From positions 1,302,001 to 1,366,000 of the forward strand of contig NZ_FPCI01000001.1 of assembly GCF_900116385.1 (NCBI RefSeq): a stretch of DNA of 64,000 bases, given 5' to 3'. Positions 46,483 to 56,916 of the stretch are shown here, one piece after another (the stretch's first letter is position 1; each line of letters begins with the position of its first letter). Origin of the DNA: Pseudoxanthomonas sp. YR558. GTDB taxonomy: Bacteria; Pseudomonadota; Gammaproteobacteria; Xanthomonadales; Xanthomonadaceae. A program made the translations under genes and the position numbers. The notes beneath the pieces were generated by a model. The model was not told the DNA's origin and did not search any database. It was given only the letters and a program-made list of their open reading frames with translations.

Positions 46483-46998
46483 TTACTTCGCCGTGTACAC
46501 GATCTCGACGCGACGGTTCTGCGACCAGCAGGACTCGCTGGAGTCGGTGCAGACCGGACGCTCTTCGCCGTAGCTGACCACGGTCAGCTGGCTGGCCGAA
46601 CCGCCGGCCGCCTGCAGGGCCGAGTTCACGGCGTTGCCGCGGCGCTCGCCCAGGCCCAGGTTGTACTCGCGGCTGCCGCGCTCATCGGCGTGGCCTTCCA
46701 GCGAAATGCGCGAGGACGGACGGTCGCGCAGGTACTTGGCGTGGCAACCCATGATGGCCTGGAATTCCGGCTTCAGGGCGTCCTGGTCGAGGTCGAAGTA
46801 CACCACGCGCTGGCGCAGGCAGGCGTCGGTGTCGAGGTCGCCGGGGCCGTACACGCCCGAGGTGGTCGGGGTGGTCGGGGTGGTCGGCGTCGTGGTGGTG
46901 GTATCGGCCGGCGGAGTCGGCTTGACGTCCTTCTTACAGCCGGCCAGCACAGCGACCGACATCAGGGACAGCATCAGAACACGGGTGGTGTTGTTCAT
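46483..46998 (-). CDS. pal: Pal, peptidoglycan-associated lipoprotein
   Basis: Outer-membrane lipoprotein of 171 residues that binds peptidoglycan and TolB. Lipobox LAGC with Cys21; then a linker with a run of Thr-Thr-Pro repeats (about 32-46); then the OmpA-like domain with VVYFDLDQDAL and ISLEGHADERGSREYNLGLGERR. The ATG was chosen because AAGGA stands 6 bases before it; an ATG two codons upstream would lie on top of that motif. Two extra cysteine pairs are seen in DTDACLRQR and VCTDSSESCWSQ, the latter near the C-terminus. Confidence 0.96.
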   Translation of the reverse strand: MNNTTRVLMLSLMSVAVLAGCKKDVKPTPPADTTTTTPTTPTTPTTSGVYGPGDLDTDACLRQRVVYFDLDQDALKPEFQAIMGCHAKYLRDRPSSRISLEGHADERGSREYNLGLGERRGNAVNSALQAAGGSASQLTVVSYGEERPVCTDSSESCWSQNRRVEIVYTAK

Positions 46999-47057
46999 GG
47001 TCATTCCTTGCGTCGTTGGAACAGGGGGATCAGGGGTTCGATATTGTAGACACAAAC

Positions 47058-48377
47058 TTAACGCGCAGTGCGATAGGGCGACCACGCCGGCTCGCGGACA
47101 TCGGCGTTGGCCACGACCAGACGCTGGCGTACGCGCGCATCGGCCGAGACGGCGTACAGCACACCACGCCCGCCTTCGCGCGCCGCATAGAGCACCATGC
47201 TGGCGTTCGGGGCGAAGCTCGGCGATTCGTCCAGCGAGCCCGGCGACAACGACGACCAACGGGCGCCGCCCAGGCTGCTGTCCATCAGGGAGATGCGGTA
47301 GTTGTTGCCCGAGCCTTGCACCACGGCGATCTTCTTGCCGTCGTAGGAGACGCTCGCGGTCGCGTTGTAGGTGCCTTCGAAGGTCACGCGGCTGGCGCTG
47401 CCGCCGGCGGCAGCGACGCGGTAGATCTGCGGGCGGCCACCACGGTCGGAAGTGAAGTAGATCGTGCCGCCGTCCGCGCTCCACACCGGCTCGGTGTCGA
47501 TGGCGGAGGTGTTGGTCAACTGGCGCAGCGAGCGGCTGCCCAGGTCCATCACGTAGATTTCGGGGTTGCCGCTGCGCGACAGGGTGAGCGCCAACTGGCG
47601 GCCATCCGGCGAGAACGACGGCGCGCCGTTAATGCCGCGGAAGCTGGCTACCTTTTCGCGCGCACCGGTGGAGATGTCCTGGATGTAGATCGCCGAGTTG
47701 CCGCCTTCGAAGCTGACGTAAGCCAGCCGGCGGCCATCCGGGCTCCACGACGGCGACAGCAGCGGCTCGGCCGAGCGCACCACGGTCTGCGGGTTGTAGC
47801 CGTCCGAATCGGCCACCATCAGGGCATAGCGCGTCGCCTTGCCGGTGCCCGCGGCGGTCACGTAGGCGATACGGGTCCAGAACGCGCCGCGCACGCCGAG
47901 GATCTTCTCGTAGATGGCATCGGCCATCTGGTGGGCGACGTCGCGCATGGCGTTGGCGCGGGCGGTCATCGCCAGGCCCAGCATGCGTTCCTGCTTGGCC
48001 ACGTCGAACAGCTCGTACTCCACGCGGTAGCTGCCATCGCCGGCATCCGCCACACGGCCGACCACGATGTAGTCCTGGCGCAGTGCGCGCCACGTCGGAT
48101 ACTGGATTTCTCCGCCACGGGTCGGACGTTCGGTGACGCTCGCTTCCGGCAAGGTGCGGAAGGCGCCGGAACGCTCAAGGTCGGAGCGGACCACATCGGC
48201 GACGTCCGTCGGCGGCGCAGCGGCGGAGCCCTGATAGGGCATCGGCACGACCGTGATCGGGAGCGCCGAGGCGTTGCCGCCGATGATGTCGATCTCCAGA
48301 CCCTGCTGTTGGGCAGCGGCCAGGGCCGGGGCGAGCGTGAAGAGAACGAGGGCGAACCAGCGCAGCGACTTCATCAT
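47058..48377 (-). CDS. tolB: TolB, periplasmic translocation protein
   Basis: 439 residues: signal peptide (ending ALAAAQ, about residue 23), an N-terminal TolB domain (about 25-165) and a six-bladed beta-propeller with the repeating motif of the family (SPSWSPDGRRLAYVSFEGG, APSFSPDGRQLALTLSR, TEPVWSADGGTIYFTSDR). Binds Pal and TolA. Two adjacent ATGs are possible starts. It lies 59 bases before pal and 103 bases after tolA. Confidence 0.96.
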   Translation of the reverse strand: MMKSLRWFALVLFTLAPALAAAQQQGLEIDIIGGNASALPITVVPMPYQGSAAAPPTDVADVVRSDLERSGAFRTLPEASVTERPTRGGEIQYPTWRALRQDYIVVGRVADAGDGSYRVEYELFDVAKQERMLGLAMTARANAMRDVAHQMADAIYEKILGVRGAFWTRIAYVTAAGTGKATRYALMVADSDGYNPQTVVRSAEPLLSPSWSPDGRRLAYVSFEGGNSAIYIQDISTGAREKVASFRGINGAPSFSPDGRQLALTLSRSGNPEIYVMDLGSRSLRQLTNTSAIDTEPVWSADGGTIYFTSDRGGRPQIYRVAAAGGSASRVTFEGTYNATASVSYDGKKIAVVQGSGNNYRISLMDSSLGGARWSSLSPGSLDESPSFAPNASMVLYAAREGGRGVLYAVSADARVRQRLVVANADVREPAWSPYRTAR

Positions 48378-48480
48378 GGGCACGGCAACTCTGCGGTTGG
48401 GCGGGGCTGGAAAGGGATACCAGTCTCCGCGTGAACGTTTTAACAATTGTGAACGAGGGGCGCCGAAACGCCGCGTGAAG

Positions 48481-49518
48481 TCAGCGGTCCCGGGCCTCGA
48501 AGTTCAAGGTCAGGGTGCGGGCGAACACGGATTCGTAGCCACGATAGGGCAGCGGCTGGGCTTTCAGCACCGCGCGCTCGACCGAATCCTGGCCCGCCGC
48601 ATCCATCGCGCAGCCCGGCTGGACCTCGGCACTGACGACTTCTCCGCCAGGCAACTGGCGGATCACCACTTTGCAACGGGTCCCGACGGGCACGGATTCG
48701 GGCCGGGTCCATTGCCGGAGCACCGCCTCCTGGATCGCGGCGGCGTAGCGACCGCGAAGATCCTCGTCCGTACCGCCATTCCCGGCCGGCGCGGCGGGCT
48801 GGCTGTACTGGGACTGGTTGGCGCTTGCCGCCTGCCGCGCACGCGCATCGGCCAACTGACGCAGCTTCTGCTCGGCCAGTTGGGCTTCGCGCGACGCCTG
48901 GGCGCGCTGGCGGCGGATTTCCTCCAGCCGCTTCTTGTCGGCCTCCGCCTTCTGCTGCGCCTCGGCGGCAATGCGCTTCTGCCGGTCCTCTTCCTGCTGC
49001 GCAGCGAGGCGGCGTTGCTGCTCGGCCTGCTCCTGGCGCTTGCGTTCGGTCAGGTCGATCTGTTCCTGGCGGCGCTTGGCTTCCTGCTCCTGGCGCGCCT
49101 TTTCCTGCGAGATCGCGTCCAGCCGCGCCTCATCCTGCTCGGTCGTATCGGGAACGGGCACACGTTCCTGTGCCTCGGCCTGGCGTTCGACCGGCGCATC
49201 CTGCGGGGCGGGCTCGGGAATCGGCTGCGGCGGCGGCACGGTGTCTTCCGGTGCCGGCTCTTCCACGGGCTCGGGCATCGGCGCAGGCGTGAAGTCCAAC
49301 GCACGTTCGACCGCGCGCTGGTCGGCGGCGGAAGCATCCAGCGTGGCTTCCATCGTCGGTGCACCGGCCGCGTTGAGGCGGTCCCGGTCCCACGTCAGCA
49401 ACGGCGACACGATCAGCAGCACGGCCAGCAATAGATGCAGGCCGACCGCCCAGGCGACCGCCCTGCCCAGCCCTTCGTCGCGTTGGGCCGGATGGCGCGG
49501 GGCAACGTCAGCGTGCAT
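48481..49518 (-). CDS. tolA: TolA, cell-envelope spanning protein
   Basis: Inner-membrane protein linking TolQR to TolB and Pal. 345 residues: one membrane helix (about 18-42, VAWAVGLHLLLAVLLIVSPLL), a Pro/Glu-rich stretch (75-115), a long helical Lys/Arg/Glu/Gln/Ala domain (about 120-235, such as QEQAEQQRRLAAQQEEDRQ) and a small C-terminal TonB-like domain with a Cys pair (GTRCKVVIRQ, VQPGCAMD). The ATG overlaps the end of tolR by 11 bases; a GTG two codons earlier is an alternative. Confidence 0.93.
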   Translation of the reverse strand: MHADVAPRHPAQRDEGLGRAVAWAVGLHLLLAVLLIVSPLLTWDRDRLNAAGAPTMEATLDASAADQRAVERALDFTPAPMPEPVEEPAPEDTVPPPQPIPEPAPQDAPVERQAEAQERVPVPDTTEQDEARLDAISQEKARQEQEAKRRQEQIDLTERKRQEQAEQQRRLAAQQEEDRQKRIAAEAQQKAEADKKRLEEIRRQRAQASREAQLAEQKLRQLADARARQAASANQSQYSQPAAPAGNGGTDEDLRGRYAAAIQEAVLRQWTRPESVPVGTRCKVVIRQLPGGEVVSAEVQPGCAMDAAGQDSVERAVLKAQPLPYRGYESVFARTLTLNFEARDR

Positions 49519-49951
49519 TGCCACCCGCGTTGGTCATCAGGCTGACGTTGCTGACCTTGGCGCGGCGGAGCACGTCCATCGCATCCAGCACCTTCTGGTA
49601 CGGCGCAGATCCTTCGGCAGCCACCATGATGCGCAGCTCGTTGCCCTGCTCGCCCCGGATCGCGGCGACCTTGGCCTCGAGCCCGGCCGCGTCCAGCACT
49701 TCCGGCTGCTTGGCTTCCGGCAGCTTCAGGCCGAAGCGGCCGTCGGGATAGGCGATGACGATGATCGGTTCGTTGCGCGTCTCGACCGCCTTGGCGTTCG
49801 AAGACGGCAGCTTGACGTCGACGCTGAGCGTCAGCAGCGGCGCGGTGACCATGAAGATGATCAGCAGTACGAGCATCACGTCGATGTACGGGACGACGTT
49901 GATCTCGGACTTCAGCTTGCGGCGCTTGCGATGGAAGATGCTTCCGGCCAT
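49508..49951 (-). CDS. tolR: TolR, ExbD-family stator protein
   Basis: 147 residues with one membrane helix (about 22-42) that holds the channel aspartate in VVPYIDVMLVLLIIFMVTAP, then a periplasmic ExbD-type domain. Forms the proton-driven motor with TolQ. Begins 12 bases after tolQ, overlaps tolA. Confidence 0.96.
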   Translation of the reverse strand: MAGSIFHRKRRKLKSEINVVPYIDVMLVLLIIFMVTAPLLTLSVDVKLPSSNAKAVETRNEPIIVIAYPDGRFGLKLPEAKQPEVLDAAGLEAKVAAIRGEQGNELRIMVAAEGSAPYQKVLDAMDVLRRAKVSNVSLMTNAGGNAR

Positions 49952-49963
49952 GGGGCGCTCCGC

Positions 49964-50737
49964 TTACTCGCCCGAGCTCTGGCGCTGCAGGATCGAGCTG
50001 AATTCCTCGGCGAAGCTTTCGTAACGCACCGACAGGCGCTCGACGCGCGTGGTGAAGCGGTTGTAGGCCCACACCGCGGGAATCGCCACGAACAGGCCGA
50101 TCGCGGTCGCGAACAGTGCTTCCGAAATGCCCGGCGCCACCGCCGCGATGCCGGCCTGCTCACCACTGTTGAGCATGTCGTGCATGGTGACCATGATGCC
50201 GAACACGGTACCCACCAGGCCCACGTAGGGCGCGGTGGAGCCGATGTTGGCGAGCAGTTCCAGGTTGCGTTCCAGCTGGTCGACCTCGCGCGTATAGGTC
50301 ACGCGCATCGCCCGCTGCGCGCCTTCCAGCTGCGCACGCCCATCCAGACCGCGCTTGTCGCGTAGGCGGGTGAACTCGCGGAAGCCGGCTTCGAAGATCG
50401 CCTCGAGCCCGGTGACGACGCGATTGCGGTCGGCGGCGCCCGCATAAAGCTTGTGCAGTTCGGCACCGGACCAGAACCGGCCTTCGAATTCGTCGGCGTC
50501 GCGGTTGGCGGTCTTGAACACCCGCGCCTTGCGGAAAATGATGATCCAGCTGATCAGCGAACCGGCCAGCAGCAACAGCACGATCAGCTTGACCGGCAGG
50601 CTGGCCTTGAGCATCAGGTCGATGTAGTTGATCCCGCTGTGCACGGTCTCGGCGGTCGCCTGGGCGGCCGCGGCGGCGGTCTCCGGCGGCAGCGCCTCCA
50701 CCACGGTGTCCTGGAAGGCCAGCAGCGTTGCGATCAT
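49964..50737 (-). CDS. tolQ: TolQ, ExbB-family channel protein
   Basis: 257 residues with three membrane helices (about 47-68, 165-190 and 205-228). The signature NIGSTAPYVGLVGTVFGIMVTM is intact. Works with TolR to energise TolA and so constrict the outer membrane at division. First of the tol genes after ybgC, 39 bases downstream of it. Confidence 0.97.
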   Translation of the reverse strand: MIATLLAFQDTVVEALPPETAAAAAQATAETVHSGINYIDLMLKASLPVKLIVLLLLAGSLISWIIIFRKARVFKTANRDADEFEGRFWSGAELHKLYAGAADRNRVVTGLEAIFEAGFREFTRLRDKRGLDGRAQLEGAQRAMRVTYTREVDQLERNLELLANIGSTAPYVGLVGTVFGIMVTMHDMLNSGEQAGIAAVAPGISEALFATAIGLFVAIPAVWAYNRFTTRVERLSVRYESFAEEFSSILQRQSSGE

Positions 50738-50776
50738 CCGTCGTTCCTCGATTCTCGTGTTGTCTTGCGTGTCGGT

Positions 50777-51229
50777 TTAAAGCGGTAGGCCCGGTGTCTC
50801 GAGCCGGCGGAACTCTTCGTACAACGTATCGGGGAGCGCAACGGGTCTGAACCCGGATGCGCTCAGCGCCGCGACCTTGACCTCGGCGGTGAGCAGCCGC
50901 TCGCCGTCGCGCTCGATCGTCTGGGCGAACACCACGCTGGCCCGCTTGCACTGGTGGATGCGCGCGGTCACCTGCAGCAGGTCGTCCAGCCGCGCGGGGC
51001 GCAGGAAATCCAGGCGCATCGCGCGGACAGCGAACACCAGGTCGTGGGTCTGGCGCAGTTGCTCCTGATGATGTCCGCGGGCCCGCAACCATTCGGTGCG
51101 GGTGCGCTCCAGGAAGGCGACGTACTGCGCGTGGTAGACCACGCCACCGGCGTCGGTATCTTCCCAATAGACGCGTGTCGGAAAGATGAACGGGGCCGCA
51201 TCCGCGGCGATCATCGTTGAATCCGTCAT
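50777..51229 (-). CDS. ybgC: YbgC, acyl-CoA thioesterase of the Tol-Pal operon
   Basis: Hot-dog fold thioesterase, 150 residues. The opening TRVYWEDTDAGGVVYHAQYVAFLERTRTEW carries the catalytic Asp (DTDAGGVVYH). Known to act on short-chain acyl-CoA and to associate with the acyl carrier protein. The ATG is preceded in frame by a TTG that could also serve; neither has a strong ribosome binding site. It heads the tol-pal operon here as in E. coli. Confidence 0.94.
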   Translation of the reverse strand: MTDSTMIAADAAPFIFPTRVYWEDTDAGGVVYHAQYVAFLERTRTEWLRARGHHQEQLRQTHDLVFAVRAMRLDFLRPARLDDLLQVTARIHQCKRASVVFAQTIERDGERLLTAEVKVAALSASGFRPVALPDTLYEEFRRLETPGLPL

Positions 51230-51281
51230 CAAAACATGCGCTCCCGCACGGAATCGTGCATACCAACCTACGACCAGTGGA

Positions 51282-52322
51282 TCAGAAGAGTTCGCCGCTG
51301 GACTCGCCGGACTCCGGCACTCGGCCCTTCGGCGTCAGCCCCAGGTGCAGGTAGGCCTTGCGCGTGGCCATGCGACCGCGTGCCGTGCGGATCAGGAAGC
51401 CCTGCTGGATCAGATAGGGCTCGATGACGTCCTCCAGCGTGCCACGCTCTTCGCTGAGCGCGGCAGCGAGCGATTCCACGCCCACCGGTCCGCCATCGAA
51501 ACTGTCGATGATGGTGCGGAGCATGCGACGGTCGAGCTCGTCGAAGCCTTCCGGATCGACCTTCAGCATCTGCATCGCGGCACGGGCGACGTCCACGTCG
51601 ATGTGGCCGTTGGCCTTGACCTGCGCATAGTCGCGCACGCGGCGCAGCAGGCGGTTGGCGATGCGCGGGGTGCCGCGTGCACGGCGTGCGATTTCGGCCG
51701 CACCGTCGGGCTCGCAGTCCATGCCGAGGATGCGCGCGGAACGCTGCACGATGCGGGTGAGTTCTTCCGGCGTGTAGAACTCCAGTCGCTGCACGATGCC
51801 GAAGCGGTCCCGCAGCGGCGCGGTCAGAAGACCAGCACGGGTGGTGGCGCCGATCAGGGTGAACGGCGGCAGGTCGAGTTTGATCGACCGGGCCGCAGGC
51901 CCCTCGCCGATCATGATGTCGATCTGGAAATCCTCCATCGCCGGATACAGCACTTCCTCGACGACGGGCGAGAGGCGATGGATCTCGTCGACGAACAGCA
52001 CATCGTGCGGCTGCAGGTTGGTCAGCAGCGCCGCCAGGTCGCCGGCCTTCTCGATCACCGGACCCGAGGTCACGCGCAGGTTCACGCCCAGCTCGTTGGC
52101 GATCACGTGGCTCAGCGTGGTCTTGCCGAGGCCGGGCGGCCCGAAGATCAGCACGTGGTCCAGCGCCTCGCCGCGTCCTTTCGCCGCCTGGATGTAGATG
52201 TCCAGCTGTTCGCGCACCGGCTTCTGGCCGAGGTACTCGTCCAGCCGCTTGGGCCGGATGCTGGCCTCGATGGCGTCGTCTTCGCGAGTGGCGGAGGAAT
52301 CGATGATGCGGTCGGCGGTCAT
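51282..52322 (-). CDS. ruvB: RuvB, Holliday-junction branch migration ATPase
   Basis: 346 residues. AAA+ motor with Walker [12 protein letters not shown], Walker [12 protein letters not shown], sensor [18 protein letters not shown] and a C-terminal winged helix with [18 protein letters not shown]. Works with RuvA. In the typical ruvCAB operon it directly follows ruvA, but here the potassium transporter gene kup lies between. 52 bases before ybgC on the same strand. Confidence 0.97.
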   Translation of the reverse strand: MTADRIIDSSATREDDAIEASIRPKRLDEYLGQKPVREQLDIYIQAAKGRGEALDHVLIFGPPGLGKTTLSHVIANELGVNLRVTSGPVIEKAGDLAALLTNLQPHDVLFVDEIHRLSPVVEEVLYPAMEDFQIDIMIGEGPAARSIKLDLPPFTLIGATTRAGLLTAPLRDRFGIVQRLEFYTPEELTRIVQRSARILGMDCEPDGAAEIARRARGTPRIANRLLRRVRDYAQVKANGHIDVDVARAAMQMLKVDPEGFDELDRRMLRTIIDSFDGGPVGVESLAAALSEERGTLEDVIEPYLIQQGFLIRTARGRMATRKAYLHLGLTPKGRVPESGESSGELF

Positions 52323-52360
52323 GACGGGATTATGGACGAAACCGCCGCCCATTCGTCCCG

Positions 52361-54277
52361 TCAGATTTCGACTTGCGCGCCCAACTCGACCAGGCGGTTG
52401 CCCGGGATGCGGAAGAAACCGGTCGCCGGCGCCGCATTGCGGTGCATGGCCGCGAACAGCTTGTCGCGCCAGATCGGCATGCCGCCCTGGCGGCTCGCCA
52501 CCACGGTTTCGCGGCTAGCGAAGTACGTGGTTTCCATGGGGTCGAAGTAGACGCCGCCCTGGTCGCAGGAACCCATCAGCGCCTGCGGCACGTCCGGCGT
52601 CTCGGCGAAGCCATAGCTGATCACCACGCGATAGAAATCGTCCCCGATCGGCTCGATCTTCAGGCGCTTCTTCTTCGGTGCGTACGGCACGGTCAGCGTT
52701 TCCACCGTCAGGAACACGTTGCGCTCGTGCAGCACCTTGTTGTGCTTCAGATTGTGCAGCAGCGCGTGCGGCACCACGCCCTTGTCGGCGGTGAGGAAGA
52801 TCGCCGTGCCCGGCACGCGTACCGGCGGTGCCAGCATCAGGCCCGGCAGGAAGGTGTCGAGGCGAATGCCTTCCTTCTGCACTTCGCCATGCAGCAGCTC
52901 GCGGCCGCGGCGCCAGGTGCGCATCATGGTGAAGGCGGTGATGCCGATGAACAGCGGCACCCAGGCACCGATGCCGGTGACCAGCTTGGCGCCGTTGGCG
53001 AACAGGAACGCCAGGTCGATCACCAGGAAGACGCCGCACAACGGCAGCACCCAGCGACGCGAATCCGGCCAGCGCGTGTACGCCACGATCGCCAGCAGCA
53101 GGGTGTCGATCAGCATGGTGCCGGTGACCGACAGGCCATAGGCCGTCGCCAGCGCGCCCGAGCTCTGGAAGCTCAGCACCAGCACGATCACCGCCAGGTA
53201 CAGCATCATGTTGATCGAGGGCACGTAGATCTGGCCGATCGTGTCCTTCGAGGTGTACTTGATGGCCAGCCGTGGCAGGTAACCCAACTGGATCGCCTGG
53301 CGGGTGACCGAGAACGCACCGGTGATGACGGCCTGCGAGGCGACGGCCGCCGCGGTGGTCGCCAGCACCAGCATCGGGATCTGCGCCCAGTCCGGGATCG
53401 ACATGTAGAACGGATTCGCCACCGCCTCGGGGTGGCGTAGCAGCACCGCGCCCTGGCCGTAATAGTTCAGCACCAGCGCCGGCAGCACGAAGCCGAACCA
53501 GCCCCAGCGGATCGGCTGTTTGCCGAAGTGGCCCATGTCCGCGTACAGCGCTTCGCCACCGGTCACCGTCAGCACCACCGCGCCGAGGATCAGCACGGCA
53601 TGCCAGTCGTGGGTGACGAAGAAGTTCCAGGCCCAGTACGGATTCAACGCAGCCAGTACCGAGGGATTCTGGGCGATGTTGTAGACGCCGAACGCAGCCA
53701 GCACGATGAACCAGGTGATCATCACCGGTCCGAACGCCTTGCCCACCTTCGCCGTGCCGAAGCGTTGCGCGGCGAACAGGCCGGTCAGGATCACAAGGCT
53801 GATCGGCACCACCCACTGCTTGAACACGGGCGAGACCACTTCAAGACCTTCGACCGCGCCCAATACGGTGATGGGCGGCGTGATCATGCCGTCGCCGAAG
53901 AACAGCGCCGCGCCGAAGATGCCGAGGATGCCCACGGTGTAGCTCAGCCGCGAGCCCTTGGCCAGGCTGCGCTGCGCCAGCGCGGTCAACGCCATGATAC
54001 CGCCCTCGCCGTCGTTATCGGCGCGCATGATCACGATGACGTACTTCAGCGTGACCACCAGCAGCAGCGACCAGAAACCCAGCGACAGCAGGCCCCGCAC
54101 CGTGTCCGGATCCGGCGTCAGGCCGAAGTGCGGGTGGAACATCTCCTTGATGGTGTACAGCGGGCTGGTGCCGATGTCGCCGAAGACGACACCGACGGCG
54201 CCGGCCACCAGGGCGACCTTGCCGGCCTTCGAATGGCCGTGATGCCCGGCGTCGTGCGGAGATGTGGGGGTGGACAT
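52361..54277 (-). CDS. kup: Kup-type potassium uptake protein
   Basis: KUP/HAK/KT family transporter, 638 residues: [19 protein letters not shown] at the N-terminus is the family signature, followed by about 12 membrane helices to about residue 440 and a C-terminal cytoplasmic domain with [18 protein letters not shown]. Brings potassium into the cell, likely as a proton symporter. The start follows an N-terminal His-rich cytoplasmic tail. Placed between ruvA and ruvB, 52 and 38 bases away. Confidence 0.95.
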   Translation of the reverse strand: MSTPTSPHDAGHHGHSKAGKVALVAGAVGVVFGDIGTSPLYTIKEMFHPHFGLTPDPDTVRGLLSLGFWSLLLVVTLKYVIVIMRADNDGEGGIMALTALAQRSLAKGSRLSYTVGILGIFGAALFFGDGMITPPITVLGAVEGLEVVSPVFKQWVVPISLVILTGLFAAQRFGTAKVGKAFGPVMITWFIVLAAFGVYNIAQNPSVLAALNPYWAWNFFVTHDWHAVLILGAVVLTVTGGEALYADMGHFGKQPIRWGWFGFVLPALVLNYYGQGAVLLRHPEAVANPFYMSIPDWAQIPMLVLATTAAAVASQAVITGAFSVTRQAIQLGYLPRLAIKYTSKDTIGQIYVPSINMMLYLAVIVLVLSFQSSGALATAYGLSVTGTMLIDTLLLAIVAYTRWPDSRRWVLPLCGVFLVIDLAFLFANGAKLVTGIGAWVPLFIGITAFTMMRTWRRGRELLHGEVQKEGIRLDTFLPGLMLAPPVRVPGTAIFLTADKGVVPHALLHNLKHNKVLHERNVFLTVETLTVPYAPKKKRLKIEPIGDDFYRVVISYGFAETPDVPQALMGSCDQGGVYFDPMETTYFASRETVVASRQGGMPIWRDKLFAAMHRNAAPATGFFRIPGNRLVELGAQVEI

Positions 54278-54329
54278 GGCGGCCGGAAGGGTAGCGCTGC
54301 GAAAGTGAAGGGGTGCTCTAGAGCCGCGG

Positions 54330-54917
54330 TCAGCGCAGGGCCGACTGCAACGCCTTGCGGATGATCGTGGCGGCATCGTCGCCGGGCGCGGTCGCATCGC
54401 GCGCCATGCGGGTCGCCTCGGCCGGCTTGTAACCCAACTGCTGCAGGGCGATGGTCGCCTCGGACTGCGGATCGGCCGGCAAGGCGCTGATGCCGCCCAC
54501 GCCGGTGCCCATCAGGTCCGCGGCACGATCACGCAACTCCACCACCATGCGTTCGGCAGTCTTCTTGCCGATGCCCGGGATGCGCGTCAGCGCGGTGATG
54601 TCGCCGGCCTGCACCATGCGCGCGAACTCGTCGACGCTGGCACCGGACAACACGGCCAGTGCGATCTTCGCGCCGATGCCACTGACCTTCTGCACGTCGC
54701 GGAACAGCCGGCGCTCGCCCTCGCGCAGGAAGCCGTACAGCGACACGCTGTCTTCCTTCTGCGCGTAGTGGGTGAACAACAGCACTTCGCGACCTACATC
54801 GGGCAGGTCGTAGTGCGTGCTCATCGGCGCTTCCAGCTCGTAGCCCACGCCGCCCACGTCGATCACCAGCCACGGGGGCGACTTGTACGCCAGGATGCCG
54901 CGAAGACGTCCGATCAT
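54330..54917 (-). CDS. ruvA: RuvA, Holliday-junction binding protein
   Basis: 195 residues: [28 protein letters not shown], then helix-hairpin-helix pairs ([37 protein letters not shown]) and a C-terminal domain that touches RuvB. Its ATG overlaps the ruvC stop as ATGA, so the two are translationally coupled. Confidence 0.96.
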   Translation of the reverse strand: MIGRLRGILAYKSPPWLVIDVGGVGYELEAPMSTHYDLPDVGREVLLFTHYAQKEDSVSLYGFLREGERRLFRDVQKVSGIGAKIALAVLSGASVDEFARMVQAGDITALTRIPGIGKKTAERMVVELRDRAADLMGTGVGGISALPADPQSEATIALQQLGYKPAEATRMARDATAPGDDAATIIRKALQSALR

Positions 54918-55435
54918 TTCCTGCTCCAAGCCAGTTTCGAACTCACGCCCAGCCGCTTGGCAGTGGCGCGCACGTGTGCATGGGTAATGGCGACGGCCAG
55001 CGCGTCGGCGGCATCGGCCTGCAGCTTGCCGTGTAGGTTGAGCATGATGCCGACCATGTGCTGGATCTGGTCCTTTTCAGCACTGCCGCGGCCGACGACG
55101 GCCAGCTTCACTTCCTTGGCCGCGTATTCGTGCACGGGCAGGTCGCGCAGCACCACCGCGCTGATGGCAGCGCCGCGGGCCTGTCCCAGCTTGAGGGCCG
55201 AATCGGGATTGCGCGCCATGAACACCTTCTCGATGGCGACTTCGTCCGGCTGCCAGGTGGTGATGATGGCGGTCAGGCCGTCCAGCAGCACGCGCAGGCG
55301 CTGCGGGAAATCCTCCGCGCCCAGCAGCACCAGCGGCGCATGGTGGACATGGCTCACCTTGCCCGTCGCATCGACATCGATGATGCCGATGCCGGTGCGC
55401 TGGGAACCGGGGTCGATGCCGAGGATGCGGGTCAC
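54914..55435 (-). CDS. ruvC: RuvC, Holliday-junction resolvase
   Basis: 173 residues. Nuclease with the catalytic acids in [12 protein letters not shown] (Asp7), [11 protein letters not shown] (Glu), and [14 protein letters not shown] (two Asp). All four are present. It is 9 bases after yebC and overlaps ruvA. Confidence 0.96.
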   Translation of the reverse strand: MTRILGIDPGSQRTGIGIIDVDATGKVSHVHHAPLVLLGAEDFPQRLRVLLDGLTAIITTWQPDEVAIEKVFMARNPDSALKLGQARGAAISAVVLRDLPVHEYAAKEVKLAVVGRGSAEKDQIQHMVGIMLNLHGKLQADAADALAVAITHAHVRATAKRLGVSSKLAWSRK

Positions 55436-55444
55436 GGGGTCGGC

Positions 55445-56176
55445 TTACGCGTACGCGTCTGCGCCCAAGTCGGCGTTGGAATAGACGTCCTGCACGTCGT
55501 CCAGGTCTTCCAGCATGTCCAGCAGCTTCTTGACCTGCAGGGCCGTCTCGCCTTCCACGCTGATGTCGTTGTCGGCACGGAAGGTGATCTCGGCGTGGCC
55601 GGGCGCCAGGCCGGCGGCCGTCATCGCATCCTTCACTGCCTGGAAGGCTTCCGGCGTGGTGACCACGTCGATCGAACCGTCGTCGGGATAGACCACGATG
55701 TCGTCGGCGCCCGCCTCGATGGCCGCCTCGGTGATCTTCTCTTCATCGGCCCCCGGCGCATAGCTCAACACCCCGAGACGCTTGAACATGAAGGCCACCG
55801 AGCCTTCGGTGCCCATGTTGCCGCCGTGCTTGCCGAAGGCATGGCGCACTTCGGCCACGGTGCGCACGCGGTTGTCGGTCAGGCAGTCGACGATCACCGC
55901 AACGCCGCCGGGGGCGTAGCCTTCGTAGCGGATCTCTTCGTAGACCACGCCTTCGAGTTCGCCGGTCGCCTTCTTGATGGCGCGCTCGATCACGTCCTTG
56001 GACATGTTTGCCGCCAACCCCTTGTCCACCGCCACCCGCAGGCGCGGGTTGTTGGCGGGGTCGCCACCGCCGGCACGGGCCGCCACGCCGATCTCGCGGA
56101 TGATCTTGGTGAAGATCTTGCCGCGCTTGGCGTCGGTGGCGTTCTTGCGGGCTTCGATGGACGGGCCTCTGCCCAT
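55445..56176 (-). CDS. yebC: YebC/PmpR-family protein
   Basis: 243 residues of the YebC/TACO1 family, proposed as a transcription regulator and, more recently, as a ribosome-associated factor for proline-rich stretches. The usual opening AGHSKWANI is replaced by [25 protein letters not shown], a form I recall from xanthomonads. Family motifs [20 protein letters not shown] and [14 protein letters not shown] are clear. First gene of the yebC-ruvCA-kup-ruvB stretch. Confidence 0.94.
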   Translation of the reverse strand: MGRGPSIEARKNATDAKRGKIFTKIIREIGVAARAGGGDPANNPRLRVAVDKGLAANMSKDVIERAIKKATGELEGVVYEEIRYEGYAPGGVAVIVDCLTDNRVRTVAEVRHAFGKHGGNMGTEGSVAFMFKRLGVLSYAPGADEEKITEAAIEAGADDIVVYPDDGSIDVVTTPEAFQAVKDAMTAAGLAPGHAEITFRADNDISVEGETALQVKKLLDMLEDLDDVQDVYSNADLGADAYA

Positions 56177-56237
56177 GGTGACTTCCGGAGTGCTCAGACA
56201 AGGGCGCGGATTATACGCGTCCCCATGCGGGCCCCGG

Positions 56238-56873
56238 TCATGCGTCCGTGAAGCGCCCTTCGCGCAGGAAATGCGCTGCCTGGCGGGCCGCATCGGCCGA
56301 GAACACCAGCCCGGTATGGCTGGCCGGCACCACGCAGTGCGCCGCCAATCCCGGTAGCCGGGTTTCGTCCAGGCCCACGGTGCCATCGGATGCTCCGTCG
56401 AAGCGGGTGAGCAGCCGGCCGATGCCACGCGCGATGTCGCCCGCCACCATGCCCACCGGGACCGCGCCCTGCCAGGGCGGGCAGCCGGCCTGCAGCAGGG
56501 TGCTGCTGCGACCCAGGATCGGTGCCGTCCACGCGTGGCGGCCGAGGCTGCGCGCGGTGTCGCTGCCAAGCAGGGGCGAGCCGAGGCAGACCATGCGCTG
56601 CACCGGCAGGTCGGGCGCGCGTCGCAACGCCTCCAGCCCGATCAATCCGCCGAGGCTGTGGCCGACCAGGTGGGTCGGTGGGCCGCCTTGCAGACGCCGG
56701 ATCAATGCTGCAATGGCGGGTTCCGGCCCGCCGAGAATGCTCGGGTAACCGAATACCTCCACCTCGAAGCCTTCATGCCGCAAGCGCCGCGCGAGCGGCG
56801 TCAGCCAGGACTTCGCATTCCAGATGCCGTGCACCAGCACCACGCGCGGTGCCGAATCTTGTCTGTCCGTCAT
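56238..56873 (-). CDS. Alpha/beta-hydrolase (esterase/lipase-like)
   Basis: 211 residues with [17 protein letters not shown], nucleophile Ser73 in [11 protein letters not shown], and a late His in ASHTGLVFS. No signal peptide. The sequence resembles small cytoplasmic PGAP1/permease-like hydrolases with no known substrate. It follows the AraC gene by 43 bases on the same strand and may be in its transcript. An earlier start would run into the AraC gene. Confidence 0.85.
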   Translation of the reverse strand: MTDRQDSAPRVVLVHGIWNAKSWLTPLARRLRHEGFEVEVFGYPSILGGPEPAIAALIRRLQGGPPTHLVGHSLGGLIGLEALRRAPDLPVQRMVCLGSPLLGSDTARSLGRHAWTAPILGRSSTLLQAGCPPWQGAVPVGMVAGDIARGIGRLLTRFDGASDGTVGLDETRLPGLAAHCVVPASHTGLVFSADAARQAAHFLREGRFTDA

Positions 56874-56916
56874 GCGCAGGAGTGTCGTCGAAGGGATGGC
56901 GGCATGCCAGCGCGGC

